This document shows, piece after piece, positions 1 through 9,333 of a stretch of 64,000 nucleotides of DNA (the first letter of the stretch is position 1; each line of letters opens with the position of its first letter). Under the pieces are notes generated by a model. The model ran no database searches. It had not been told where the DNA came from and saw nothing but the letters and a program-made list of their open reading frames with translations. Source of the stretch: Flavobacterium potami (GTDB lineage: Bacteria > Bacteroidota > Bacteroidia > Flavobacteriales > Flavobacteriaceae). The translations under genes and the position numbers were made by a program. The DNA is taken from assembly GCF_020026915.1 (NCBI RefSeq), contig NZ_JAINUY010000009.1, positions 124,001 through 188,000 on the forward strand. Reading direction: 5' to 3'.

Positions 1-78
1 TTCAGGCTTATATTCCTGAGCAACCAAAACTGTCGACGCAAGACTAAAAATTGCAACTAAAAATTGTTTTGTTTTCAT
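1..78 (-). CDS. N-terminal fragment of an exported protein, cut by the window edge
   Basis: Twenty-six codons are visible from an ATG at 76-78. They read as a signal peptide: a Lys start, the hydrophobic core FLVAIFSLASTVLVA, then AQEYKP, a likely cleavage point. The mature protein lies outside the window, so its function cannot be named. It follows the GH43-lectin gene by 98 bases on the same strand and is probably the next gene of the susC operon, most likely another secreted enzyme (inference from position only). Confidence 0.6.
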   Translation of the reverse strand, partial: MKTKQFLVAIFSLASTVLVAQEYKPE

Positions 79-176
79 ATTTTATTTTAAAATTAATCTT
101 AAACAAATACTTTAAATTACTATATAAAACTATCACTTTTACAGTATAATTTGAAATATTTATTATTTATTCTGTT

Positions 177-2303
177 TTATTTTTTAATAAATTGTCTGGT
201 CACTTTTGTACCATCTTTTTCCAAGACAGCCAAATACATTCCTGTTGGTAAACTTGAAACGTCCAAACTATTATCTCTTATCAACTGTTTTAGCACTAAA
301 CTTCCGGTTTGACTAAAAATACCAACTTGGCTCTCTTTGCAGTCTGAACTAAAGAAAAGTGTATTTTTTACTGGATTTGGATAAATGCTTATTCCACTTG
401 CTGTTTCGTTTTGAATCTCTAATTTAGATTCCGAAATTTTGGCTGTACTCAAAGTGGTGGAAAGCTTTATCAAATCTAATTTCCAACGTTGTGCATCGTT
501 ACCATTATCTGTCCATTGATGTACATTTGTTCCAGGTTCTGCGAGATTATTTACAACATCTAAACATAAATTTGTGTTCTTATGTGTCAATTTAAAATAA
601 CCATCACTCATCAATTCTATTTTCCAACGTTGTGCATCTGTCCCCAAATCAGTCCACTGCTGTACGTTTGCTCCGGGCTGACTACTGTTATTATCAACAT
701 CCAAAACCTGAGTTGTTCCTCTGTGTGTTAATTTATAAAAACCATCCGATTCTTTGGTAATAATCCATCGTTGCGCATCAGTTTCATTGCTTGTGTATTG
801 CTGTACATTTGCCCCTTGTTGTGTGCTTGCATCCTTTACATCTAAACTTTGATTGGTTCCTTTGTGTTTTAGTCTGTAAATACCTCCAGAAACAATTGGC
901 ACTTCAATAAGCTCCATTTTCCATCTTTGGGCATCGGTACCTAAATCTGCCCATTGTTGAACATTTGCACCAGACTGACTACTGTTATTATCGACATCTA
1001 AAACCTGAGTTGTTCCTTTGTGTGTCAATTTGCAATAACCATCAGACATTAATTCGATTTTCCAACGTTGTGCATCACTATTATTGTCTGTTGCCTGTTG
1101 TACATTGGCTCCTTGAACATTGCTATTTTGAGCAACATCCAAACATTGATTGGTTCCTTTGTGTGTTAATTTATAAAAACCATCCGCTTCGAGTGTAACA
1201 ATCCAACGTTGTGCATCGCTTCCGTTGTCTAAACTTTGCTGAACGTTTGTTCCGGACTGACTTCCATTATTGAAAACATCCAGACATTGCGTTGTACCTT
1301 TGTGGGTTAACTTATAAATTCCGCCTGAAACAATGCTTTGCGTTGGACAAGATGAATTGGGAACCCTCGCCGGAACACCATAATTGGTCATGTTTACGGG
1401 TTCAATCAAATCATTCGAATTGAAATACATACGGTCAATAGCAATTTTTCTGTCACCAGAAGTACCGTTTTCGTAGCGATGGTAAATGATGTAATATTCA
1501 TCGCAATCTCCCATTTTCAATACACCATGATGCCCTGGACCTTTATCCTCCGCATTAGAACTCAAGATTTTGCCTCTGTAGGTCCAAGGTCCCATAGGTG
1601 AATTAGAAGTTGAATATTGTACGTTGTAAGTATCATTATACCAAGCACCATTGGAATACATCATATAGTAAATTCCTTTTCGTTTTACCATATAAGGCCC
1701 CTCGGTATAATTTTGCGGTGTAATATCTGTAGGACCGGTCGCCAAAGAAACCATATCGGCATTTAGTTTACGAACCACCATTCTGCTTTTGCCAGATCCT
1801 CCGTAATAAATGTAAGCTTGTCCATCGTCATCAACAAAAACATTAGCATCTATAATATCATCGGTGTAAGGATCTGTTGCGATAAGTGGTGCGCCTATGT
1901 CTGTAAAAGGGCCTATTGGTGTATTTCCTACAGCAACACCAATTTTAGTTTCCGCCGTATAATAGAAATAATATTTGTTATTACGAAAGACAACTGCAGG
2001 TGCCCAACCGTTATACTGAGACCACGGACTATCCGGAAAAAGATCGAAGATTAATCCTTCATCAATCCAATTGACCAAATTTGTAGACGAATAGGCATGA
2101 AACTGTGTGCCGTAAATTGCAGTTGTATAAATATAATATTTGTTATTAAAATAATGAATTTCAGGATCGGCTCCTGTGAATAATGGATTTCCACTAGTTT
2201 GTGCTTGTATTGGGTTAGCGAAACCAATAAACATTACAAATAAGGTAAAATACAGTCTTACTTGATCAGTAAAACAGAAACTATTTATTTTAAATTGTAT
2301 CAT
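177..2303 (-). CDS. Secreted GH43 glycosidase with two ricin-type lectin domains and a T9SS sorting tail
   Basis: The 708-residue protein starts with a signal peptide (about 1-35). A GH43 five-bladed propeller spans about 40-320. The usual acidic triad is visible: D46 in GADPE (base), D152 in IIDANVF (pKa modulator) and E201 in YTEGP (acid). Residues 328-611 hold six repeats of about 45 residues, each with a KLTHKGT..LDV core and a QQ....DAQRW end. The phrase ELIEVPIVSGG separates repeats 1-3 from 4-6, so this is two beta-trefoil lectin (CBM13-like) domains. The end (about 638-708) begins YPNPVKN and closes with RQFIKK, a type A T9SS sorting domain, so the enzyme is secreted or held on the surface. 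GH43 enzymes act on arabinose or xylose linkages; the exact substrate is not readable. It follows the susE-like gene in the same operon. Confidence 0.9.
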   Translation of the reverse strand: MIQFKINSFCFTDQVRLYFTLFVMFIGFANPIQAQTSGNPLFTGADPEIHYFNNKYYIYTTAIYGTQFHAYSSTNLVNWIDEGLIFDLFPDSPWSQYNGWAPAVVFRNNKYYFYYTAETKIGVAVGNTPIGPFTDIGAPLIATDPYTDDIIDANVFVDDDGQAYIYYGGSGKSRMVVRKLNADMVSLATGPTDITPQNYTEGPYMVKRKGIYYMMYSNGAWYNDTYNVQYSTSNSPMGPWTYRGKILSSNAEDKGPGHHGVLKMGDCDEYYIIYHRYENGTSGDRKIAIDRMYFNSNDLIEPVNMTNYGVPARVPNSSCPTQSIVSGGIYKLTHKGTTQCLDVFNNGSQSGTNVQQSLDNGSDAQRWIVTLEADGFYKLTHKGTNQCLDVAQNSNVQGANVQQATDNNSDAQRWKIELMSDGYCKLTHKGTTQVLDVDNNSSQSGANVQQWADLGTDAQRWKMELIEVPIVSGGIYRLKHKGTNQSLDVKDASTQQGANVQQYTSNETDAQRWIITKESDGFYKLTHRGTTQVLDVDNNSSQPGANVQQWTDLGTDAQRWKIELMSDGYFKLTHKNTNLCLDVVNNLAEPGTNVHQWTDNGNDAQRWKLDLIKLSTTLSTAKISESKLEIQNETASGISIYPNPVKNTLFFSSDCKESQVGIFSQTGSLVLKQLIRDNSLDVSSLPTGMYLAVLEKDGTKVTRQFIKK
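471..1322 (-). repeat. Six tandem ~140-bp coding repeats (lectin units)
   Basis: The DNA encoding the two trefoil lectin domains repeats six times. Repeats 3 and 5 are especially close at the DNA level: both encode TTQVLDVDNNSSQ.GANVQQW.DLGTDAQRWK. This suggests recent duplication or gene conversion. Confidence 0.8.
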
Positions 2304-2398
2304 AACTTTTCTTTTTATAAAACATTCTAAAAACTTTATTTTCTCTTTTCATAAAAACTAAAACCAATCTTTTAAAGAAGATCTATAAAGAGACCAAA

Positions 2399-2425
2399 AC
2401 TTTCCAATACTTAGTATTGAAAAGT
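2399..2425 (-). promoter_or_regulatory. Intercistronic hairpin between the susE-like and GH43 genes
   Basis: ACTTTCCAATAC and GTATTGAAAAGT form a 12-bp stem with one mismatch around a 3-nt loop, in the 143-base gap between the susE-like stop and the GH43 start. No strong T-run follows on the minus strand, so it may stabilise or process the upstream sus mRNA rather than end it (inference). Confidence 0.45.
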
Positions 2426-2446
2426 CTTGTCTTCTTTTTTAAATAG

Positions 2447-3610
2447 TTATAGCTTTTTAATAACGATTGTCATTTTTGCCGGATTAACTGTAAGTTCGTA
2501 TTGTCCTGCTGTTTCAATAATCCATTTATTATCTGGCTGACCGTTTGGCATTAATAACATTGTAGTGTTATCACTTGCTTCTCCCTTTATAACTGTTCCG
2601 TTAGATGGAGGCATCAGGTTTTTTCCGTTCCAGTTTCCTAATTCCAAAGGAAGTTTGAATTCTCCTGCATCAAATTGTCCTTTATAAGTAAACACTTCAG
2701 GATTTTTTGGATCCCAGTTCATTGGTCTTGCCTTTCCGATATCCCAGCCAATTCCTGTTATAGCGTTTCCAACCATATAAACATTTTCATAAGGAACGTA
2801 ACCAAAAGCATAAATTCCCTGATCGATATCTAAATAGAAGGAGTGGCGCCCTGATTCAGCCACTTTAAAGACGTTATCATCATTTCTTGGAGTTGTTTCG
2901 TTATAAACAATTTTATTACCTGCAATTGGATCGTAAGAAGGTAATTCGCTTCCTGCTTTTTCAATAACTTTGAATGAGCCAATTGAAAAATCTCCCACGA
3001 AATTATAAATCGTTCTTTCTGTTTTTTCTGGCAAACTTTTTCCATTACTGTAATCCCAACCGCCACTGATACCATCTCCAACCATAAATAATGGTAATGG
3101 TCCTGGACTGTAACTGGTGACAGCAAAACTAGAAGTAGAAACCTCTGGTAATTGGTATTGCTTACTATTATTTACCTGTGCAATAATCTGAACTTCAAGA
3201 TTTGTTATAACTCCACCAGGACGTTTGAAGTTTTTCAATAACAGTGAATTTAACTGAGCGACTGTGTACGATTTGGTAAAAACACCTTCTGGCAATTCTT
3301 CTGTAATGGTAGTACTGGTTCCGGGAGCAGCTCCTTCGCCAAAATTATTCCCTACAATATCCATACGGAAAAAATAGGTCAGGGTTGTTCCTGCTCCTCT
3401 GTCATTTCCTTTTGTCCATGTAAAAGTAATCGCGTTTTCTGCTTCATTTTCTTTCGTCAAAATTACTTCTTTGCTAGAAAGCGTTAATGTCATTGGATTA
3501 GGAAAATTAGGTTCTTTAAGCCAACCCTCATTCTCTAGCCCATTGTCTGTACAAGAGACAAAAACCAAAGTCATTATTAGAAATAAGATACTATTTTTTA
3601 TATTTTTCAT
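2447..3610 (-). CDS. SusE/SusF-like surface glycan-binding lipoprotein
   Basis: This 387-residue protein has a lipoprotein signal ending in FVSC (C20). An N-terminal SusE-type immunoglobulin-like domain (about 30-165) contains the typical FTWTKGNDRG..LTYFFRMD pattern. Two further modules follow (about 175-280 and 280-387), each opening with a [FY]MVG[DN].I.G.GWD motif like the starch-binding modules of SusE and SusF. Such proteins sit on the outer surface and hold glycan near the SusCD importer. The gene is 16 bases after susD, in the same operon, so it should share the locus's substrate. Confidence 0.88.
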   Translation of the reverse strand: MKNIKNSILFLIMTLVFVSCTDNGLENEGWLKEPNFPNPMTLTLSSKEVILTKENEAENAITFTWTKGNDRGAGTTLTYFFRMDIVGNNFGEGAAPGTSTTITEELPEGVFTKSYTVAQLNSLLLKNFKRPGGVITNLEVQIIAQVNNSKQYQLPEVSTSSFAVTSYSPGPLPLFMVGDGISGGWDYSNGKSLPEKTERTIYNFVGDFSIGSFKVIEKAGSELPSYDPIAGNKIVYNETTPRNDDNVFKVAESGRHSFYLDIDQGIYAFGYVPYENVYMVGNAITGIGWDIGKARPMNWDPKNPEVFTYKGQFDAGEFKLPLELGNWNGKNLMPPSNGTVIKGEASDNTTMLLMPNGQPDNKWIIETAGQYELTVNPAKMTIVIKKL

Positions 3611-3626
3611 TTGTTCTAATTTTTAG

Positions 3627-5519
3627 TTATTTATCCCAAAAAGGTGCTTGGACTAAATTTGGATTTTTCTCAATTTCTGCCAGATAGATCGGAAACCAAT
3701 AAAAAGATTTTCTATACACTCTAGTTTGATACGCCGTTCTTTTGTAAAAATCAGTCGCATTTTTTCCGTTGAAATTCATTCCATAAAAAGGACCATTTAG
3801 AACTGTTTCTGCCAATTTCCATCTTCTCAAATCGTGGTAGCGAATTCCTTCTGTACACAATTCAACACGTCTTTCCATTCGGATTACTTTTCTTAAACTT
3901 TCCTGATCATTATCAACATGAATGTTTTGAGCGTCTGTTCCTCCAAATGTATAAGTCCTTACACCAGCTCTTTCTCTAATTCTGTTCAAATAAATCAAGA
4001 TTTCAGGATTTGAAGGATCTGTTTCGTTTAATGCTTCTGCATAATTTAGATACGCTTCTCCCAAACGATATAAAATTCCGTGACGAGGGGCAAAATAATT
4101 AATAGTCGGGTTTCTAGTCGGATCTGTTCTTTTTCTCGCTAAATAACCATTCTGAGGTGCATCATGTGTATTGTTGTTGTCTTTTGCGCCGTTAAAAAAC
4201 TCTAGTTTTCTTCCTTTATCTTTTCCTGCATTGTCACCATCAGTATACCAAGCATTATTAAAGTTCACCGCTAAATAAAATCTCGGTTCACGATTGCAAT
4301 ACATATTGTAAGTTCCTGCCATGGTTACCAATCCAGGACTTTTCACTTCATTAAATTTCGTTAAGCCATTAGTCCAATATCCGTCATTAACAGAGAAACC
4401 TCCTTCGATATAACCTGAATTTGGATCACTGATCGGAAGTCCGTTTGCTGTAAAAAATGCGTCTACCAAAGATTGCGTTACACCGTATCCTCCTGCACCA
4501 CCAGCTCCGCCCGGCGCTGTATGTCTATCATATTCTCCCGATTCTACATTAACACGAGCGAATAAAACTTCTGTATTTCCTTTACTGGCTTCAATAAGAT
4601 GCAAATTTTGACAAGATAAAAACGGATCAATTTTTCCAGCTGCATTCATTTCTGTATATAATTTATGTCCTGCAGCTTCTGCACTTAAAATCAAATCTTT
4701 ACTGGCATCTGCAGCAATCCTCCATTTGTTGGCATCATAAGAATTATTAAATAAAGCCTTGCCGTCTTTTGTGACATGACCTGCATAATCTGAATTTCCA
4801 TTTACTAACGGACTAGCAGCAAAAAGCAACATTCTTGCCCTAACCGCTTTACACATAATAGAAGTGGCGCGTCCAAACTTTCTTCCATCAGAATAAGAAG
4901 CTGGCAGAATTGTTTCTACCTCTCTCAATTCTTTATCAATCCAAGTTACAATTTCATCATATGGAGTCTGACCAACCTGCAAGTCTGAAAGATTGTAATT
5001 TACGGGTGTAATTTCATCCGGACTAAAAGGAATTGGTCCGTATGTATTAAGTAATAAAGAATAATAATATGCTTTTAGAAAACGACATTCGGCTATCATT
5101 AAACGAACTTCGTCTTCATTTAAATTTTGACTTGGTAAAGGCTTAACGTTCTTAATTAAAAGATTACACTCTCTTATCCTTTGTGGAAGACTGTTCCAAT
5201 AACCGGGACTCCATTGCGAACCAACTGACCAATCGCCTAAAATAAAAGGAATGACCTGCCAGTCGTATTGACGCCATCTTTCTGAAGGAGTCATATCATC
5301 ACCAAAAATTTCCCAACCCAAACTCCGAGTATATCCCCAAGTTGGATCTGGTATTCTGGAGTAACATCCAGCGAGCCAATTTTCGGTTTTGGTTTTGCTT
5401 TCAAAAACACCATCTAGAGTAAGTTCTGTATCACTTTCTTTATCCAGATAATCAGAACACGATGACGCTAATACTAATCCCAGAAAAAGGAAAATTGTTC
5501 TAATGTATATATTTTTCAT
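3627..5519 (-). CDS. SusD/RagB family glycan-binding lipoprotein
   Basis: The 630-residue protein has a lipoprotein signal ending at C21 (LASSCSDYLDKE). The body has the SusD pattern: an early helical TPR-like part (ECRFLKAYYYSLLLNTYGPIPF, near 150) and the conserved C-terminal block with YLNYAEALNE, LNRIRERAGV and RMERRVELCTEGIRYHDLRRW. SusD forms the lid of the SusC channel at the cell surface and binds the oligosaccharide. The gene lies 17 bases after susC. At about 630 residues it is longer than the starch SusD (about 550), as is common for proteins binding complex glycans. Confidence 0.95.
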   Translation of the reverse strand: MKNIYIRTIFLFLGLVLASSCSDYLDKESDTELTLDGVFESKTKTENWLAGCYSRIPDPTWGYTRSLGWEIFGDDMTPSERWRQYDWQVIPFILGDWSVGSQWSPGYWNSLPQRIRECNLLIKNVKPLPSQNLNEDEVRLMIAECRFLKAYYYSLLLNTYGPIPFSPDEITPVNYNLSDLQVGQTPYDEIVTWIDKELREVETILPASYSDGRKFGRATSIMCKAVRARMLLFAASPLVNGNSDYAGHVTKDGKALFNNSYDANKWRIAADASKDLILSAEAAGHKLYTEMNAAGKIDPFLSCQNLHLIEASKGNTEVLFARVNVESGEYDRHTAPGGAGGAGGYGVTQSLVDAFFTANGLPISDPNSGYIEGGFSVNDGYWTNGLTKFNEVKSPGLVTMAGTYNMYCNREPRFYLAVNFNNAWYTDGDNAGKDKGRKLEFFNGAKDNNNTHDAPQNGYLARKRTDPTRNPTINYFAPRHGILYRLGEAYLNYAEALNETDPSNPEILIYLNRIRERAGVRTYTFGGTDAQNIHVDNDQESLRKVIRMERRVELCTEGIRYHDLRRWKLAETVLNGPFYGMNFNGKNATDFYKRTAYQTRVYRKSFYWFPIYLAEIEKNPNLVQAPFWDK

Positions 5520-5536
5520 TTTGATAGATTTTTAAA

Positions 5537-8500
5537 TTATAGTCCGATTGATAATCCAAAAAGGACTGATTTAGTTGATGGATATTTCAACCCATTCGCA
5601 GTATCCAATTCAGGATCCCAAAGCTTGAAATTTGAAACATACCATAGATTATTTCCGCTGATGTAAATTCTCAAACCTTGCAAATACAATCTTTCTGCCA
5701 TGGCTTTTGTTAGTGAATACCCAATTTCCATTGTTTTTAGACGTCCAAAACTCATGTCTTTTTTCCACCACGTAGAAGCAACGGCATTGTTCGCATTTGG
5801 TCCGTAACTCAATCTAGGCCAAAACACATCCTGACTCGGGTTTTCTTCTGTCCAACGGTCTTCATAATTAGAATATATATTTCCTAAAGTTCCTGTTCCG
5901 CTTCCCGGGATGAAATTAGAACCACCAATTATTCTTTCTGATTTTCCAATTCCTTGGAAGAAAAAACTAAAATCGAATTGTTTGTATTTTAAATTACTTC
6001 CAAAACCATATACAATTTGAGGATCTGTTGTTCCACCAATAAAACCTTCATCTAAACCACTGATGATTCCGTCGCCGTTTCTATCTTCGTATTTAATATC
6101 TCCAGGTCTTAGAGAAGTTCCAAATGTAGGCACTGGCAATCCTGGCACAAGAACACCTGGTGCACTAAAATCTTCATCTGTGTATAATCCTTTTGCGACA
6201 TAACCCCATAAGGTATTATTCTGAATGCCTGTTCCCGAACGATAAGTTCCTTTTACAGCATCGGCTTCGTCTCTTTCTGTAACTTTGTTTTCTACGTAAG
6301 TAAAATTGAAACGCCAACTCATAAAGAAATCTGCCGTAATTTGCTTGTTGAAATTGAATCCTACTTCAAGACCTTTGTTTTCCATTTTTCCGAAGTTGGC
6401 CCAAGGTGCATTGATAAATCCTGCTTGCGTTGGAACCGTATTTCTTTCTACAAAAATGTCTTTTCTCTTTTCTTGGAAAATATCCACAGTCAAATCCATC
6501 ATATTGAATAATCCTAATTCGATACCAATATCTGCTTTGGCTACTTTTTCCCATGTTAGATTGCTTACTCCAATCTGACCTTCTTCAATACCTTCAAATT
6601 TTACTCCCTGCCCTGTACCGAACCAGTAATCTGAATTGTTATTATCACTAATTGTAGTCAGGTAAGCAAACCTTCTGTTACCTCCAATATTATCATTTCC
6701 TACTAATCCATAAGAACCACGGATTTTCAGTTTATTGAAAACATCTTTATACGGTTCCATAAATTTTTCTTCAGATGCAATCCACCCCATTGCGACAGAA
6801 GGGAAAAATCCGTAACGGTTTCCTTTTGCAAAATTTTCAGATCCGTTGTAACCAAAGTTAAATTCTCCAACATATTTTCTGTCAAATGTATAAGATGTTC
6901 TTCCTGCCAAACCTTGATGCTTAAAAGCCTGAGGTGCTGTTCCATCATTATAACTGTCCTGATTGTACAATAAAAGACCACTTAAATCATGTTTTCCAAA
7001 AGCACGATTATACGTTGTATTTGCCTCCAGATAAATACGTCTGTTTCCAAATGCAGATTCTGTTTTGTAACCTAAATATTCCTGGCCATAAGCTTGAACA
7101 GTTCCGTGAATCAAGCTTCCATCTAAATCTCTTTGCGTTGCCACATTATAATAATCAGGCGACTTACCACGAACAATTCTGTTTTCTGAATACGAATCAA
7201 ATGAGTAAGTAAATTTGGCTTTTAATCCCGGAGTAAGCCCTTTCAGATCTTGTTCTAATGAAACCAAACTTTCAATCTTACTTCCGCCTTGTTTATAATA
7301 CCCTTGTTGTGTACCAACCGCCCAAGGGTTTTCGCGTGCAAATACTCTCGGAATTTTACCGTCTGAATAAATTGCAGGATGTACAAAAGGAGTAGTTTCG
7401 AATGCAGTACCAAATAAATAATCTGTGCTTGTATTTGCTTTGTTTATGTTTTGTAGAAATCCGCCAATATTTACTCTCAACAAAGTCGTTTTGGATACGT
7501 TTACATCTACATTCGTACGAACATTTGCTCTATTCAATCTCGTTTCAGAATCATAGGTCTGATTAGGATCTGCAGCCATAATACCATTTTCACTATAATA
7601 AGAAGCGGTCAAGGCATATCTCAAAATTTCTGACCCTCCGGCAACATTCAAATTCGATCTTGAAGTAAAAGCATAATTCTTCGTTATTGCGTCTATCCAG
7701 TTTACATCTGGATACAAATCAGGATCATAGTTACTGGCTGTTTTCGAAATACGATCATCTGAATACAATTGCGGTCTTCCCTGTTCTGCTGCTAACTGAT
7801 TTAACAAAGTCATGTAGGGAGCAGCCTTGATAAACTCAGGCAATTTTGTAGGTTCCTGAATAGAATATTCAGTTCTGATCTGAATAGTTGGAGTTCCCAC
7901 AAAACCCCTTTTAGTATTGATCAAAATTACACCGTTTGCTCCTCTTACTCCATAAACAGCACTTGCGGCCGCATCTTTTAAGACAGAGAAAGATTCAATT
8001 TCTGAAGGATCAAGATCGTTTAGGTTTCTTTCGATTCCGTCTACCAATACAAGCGGATTTGTTCCTCCTTTGAAAGTGGAAATTCCACGAATCTTAATAT
8101 CTGATTGGTCGTAACCCGGTTCTCCAGATCTTTGCACCGCCATAATACCGGTTACTTGTCCTGCCAAATTATTTCCTAAAGTACGGGCAGTTCCTACTTG
8201 CAAAAGGGAAGGTTTTATAGTTGCAATTGCGCCCACAACCGAAGCTTTTTTCTGAGTTCCGTAACCGATTACTACAACGGCCTGAAGATCGCTGGTTTCA
8301 TCTTGCAGGGTTACTTCCATTTTTTTTGAGTTATTGACAGGCATTTCGACCTCCTTCATCCCGATGTACTTAAAGACAAGTATTGCTTGTGAAGAAGATA
8401 CTGTAATAGTAAAACTTCCATCGAAGTCTGTTGAGACAGCATTCTTTGTTCCCTTCTCAATTACGGTAGCACTGGGCAGAGAGAGTCCTTTTGAATCGAC

Positions 8501-8677
8501 AACAGTTCCTGTTATTTTTAGAGGATCTTTAGTATTGCCTGTTTGGGCGTGAACGGTGCCTGCACAGAGCATTAGAAAAAATAAGCAAATCAATCCAATT
8601 TCATTAAGCTTTAATTTACTCCACGTAAATAAGCCCAAATGACTGGATGACATTTTCCACGTCGTTTTAATTTTCAT
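5537..8677 (-). CDS. SusC/RagA family TonB-dependent outer membrane glycan transporter
   Basis: The 1046-residue protein begins with a long N-region and signal peptide (cleavage near AQ, about 45). A carboxypeptidase-D-like regulatory domain follows (about 50-125; ITGTVVDSKGLSLPSATV). The plug begins near VVVIGYGTQKK and contains the SusC signature LKDAAASAVYGVRGANGVILI. The rest is a 22-strand barrel ending in an aromatic-poor GLSIGL. The family imports oligosaccharides across the outer membrane using TonB energy. It is first in the operon susC-susD-susE-GH43. Upstream lies a 69-bp block shared with the HTCS locus, so HTCS control is likely. ATG at 8675-8677 was chosen; it precedes a credible, if long, export signal. 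Confidence 0.95.
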   Translation of the reverse strand: MKIKTTWKMSSSHLGLFTWSKLKLNEIGLICLFFLMLCAGTVHAQTGNTKDPLKITGTVVDSKGLSLPSATVIEKGTKNAVSTDFDGSFTITVSSSQAILVFKYIGMKEVEMPVNNSKKMEVTLQDETSDLQAVVVIGYGTQKKASVVGAIATIKPSLLQVGTARTLGNNLAGQVTGIMAVQRSGEPGYDQSDIKIRGISTFKGGTNPLVLVDGIERNLNDLDPSEIESFSVLKDAAASAVYGVRGANGVILINTKRGFVGTPTIQIRTEYSIQEPTKLPEFIKAAPYMTLLNQLAAEQGRPQLYSDDRISKTASNYDPDLYPDVNWIDAITKNYAFTSRSNLNVAGGSEILRYALTASYYSENGIMAADPNQTYDSETRLNRANVRTNVDVNVSKTTLLRVNIGGFLQNINKANTSTDYLFGTAFETTPFVHPAIYSDGKIPRVFARENPWAVGTQQGYYKQGGSKIESLVSLEQDLKGLTPGLKAKFTYSFDSYSENRIVRGKSPDYYNVATQRDLDGSLIHGTVQAYGQEYLGYKTESAFGNRRIYLEANTTYNRAFGKHDLSGLLLYNQDSYNDGTAPQAFKHQGLAGRTSYTFDRKYVGEFNFGYNGSENFAKGNRYGFFPSVAMGWIASEEKFMEPYKDVFNKLKIRGSYGLVGNDNIGGNRRFAYLTTISDNNNSDYWFGTGQGVKFEGIEEGQIGVSNLTWEKVAKADIGIELGLFNMMDLTVDIFQEKRKDIFVERNTVPTQAGFINAPWANFGKMENKGLEVGFNFNKQITADFFMSWRFNFTYVENKVTERDEADAVKGTYRSGTGIQNNTLWGYVAKGLYTDEDFSAPGVLVPGLPVPTFGTSLRPGDIKYEDRNGDGIISGLDEGFIGGTTDPQIVYGFGSNLKYKQFDFSFFFQGIGKSERIIGGSNFIPGSGTGTLGNIYSNYEDRWTEENPSQDVFWPRLSYGPNANNAVASTWWKKDMSFGRLKTMEIGYSLTKAMAERLYLQGLRIYISGNNLWYVSNFKLWDPELDTANGLKYPSTKSVLFGLSIGL

Positions 8678-8874
8678 TTTGGTTTACTTTTTTGGTTTGG
8701 TTATTAGTTAGTTTTAAATAAAAAAGCTTCTTTTAATAATTCACTTTAGTATTTCAATCGCAATACAAAAATCACGTGGGGTATGAATTGTATTACTTTT
8801 AAGACATCGTAAAATATGGTGTCTTTTTTTGCAGATACTTTAATTTATCTCTTAAAAAAATCTCTTTATTTTTT
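8678..8874 (-). other. Long 5' leader of the susC operon with a hairpin
   Basis: If transcription starts near the conserved -7-like box, the susC mRNA has a leader of about 190 bases with no gene in it. It holds an imperfect hairpin at 8801-8825 (AAGACATC pairing with GGTGTCTT). On the plus strand this is followed by T7 and would look like a terminator. On the coding strand it is simply a stem in the leader. Confidence 0.4.
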
Positions 8875-8943
8875 GACCAAATTAGGAGAATCATAACGTT
8901 ATTTTAATCCCATTTTGTTTCAAAATTGTGTTCAAATCATTCA
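8875..8943 (-). promoter_or_regulatory. Candidate HTCS operator and promoter of the susC operon
   Basis: This 69-bp block aligns without gaps to 16257-16325, with 55 of 69 bases identical by hand count. On the coding strand it contains two 12-bp direct repeats, TGAACACAATTT and TGAAACAAAATG. After 26 bases comes CCTAATTTGGTC, a near match to the -7 box (TAnTTTG). The spacing is the same in both copies. Position upstream of susC and upstream of a GH43 gene beside the HTCS fits binding by the AraC-type domain of the HTCS (inference). Confidence 0.65.
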
Positions 8944-9333
8944 TCCAGCACCCGAAAACACTGGAAACAAGCAATATGAATCAAATTGAAAGCGAAATGA
9001 GAGGCAAATAGAAATGTTCTGTTTACAATGATCCAATTACTTTAAATTAAAAACTTAATAAGGAAGCTAAATTGGGTTCTTGCACTTGTGTTGAATCGAG
9101 TTTCGTTTCCAAAAAAAGTACTAATAATGGTCTATCAAAATTTCAGGTCTCTTTTAAGGGATTTTATTCTAAAACAATTTTCTACTCGATTACTATTAAA
9201 ATAAAAATTCTTTGCCCAAATAATCGGTACATGAAATACAAGGAATAATAGATTGGTAAAAAAAATGGATTGCTTTCAGGTACTTTGAAAACAATCCATC
9301 ACATTATAACATTTTACAACTATATCTTTCTTT
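8944..9333. other. Non-coding spacer between two transcription units
   Basis: No gene of credible length is seen here on either strand. The only structure recognised is the terminator at 9256-9299; the remainder is AT-rich sequence upstream of the susC promoter. Confidence 0.5.
9256..9299 (-). terminator. Terminator of the GH31-GH92-GH43 unit
   Basis: ATGGATTG (9265-9272) pairs with CAATCCAT (9292-9299). On the minus strand the stem is followed by a T-run (plus-strand A9 just before 9265). It lies 35 bases past the GH43 stop codon, which separates this unit from the susC operon. Confidence 0.75.

Noticed and set aside
8801..8830. Plus-strand terminator in the susC leader
   Set aside because: No plus-strand gene precedes it; on the transcribed strand it lacks a T-run.
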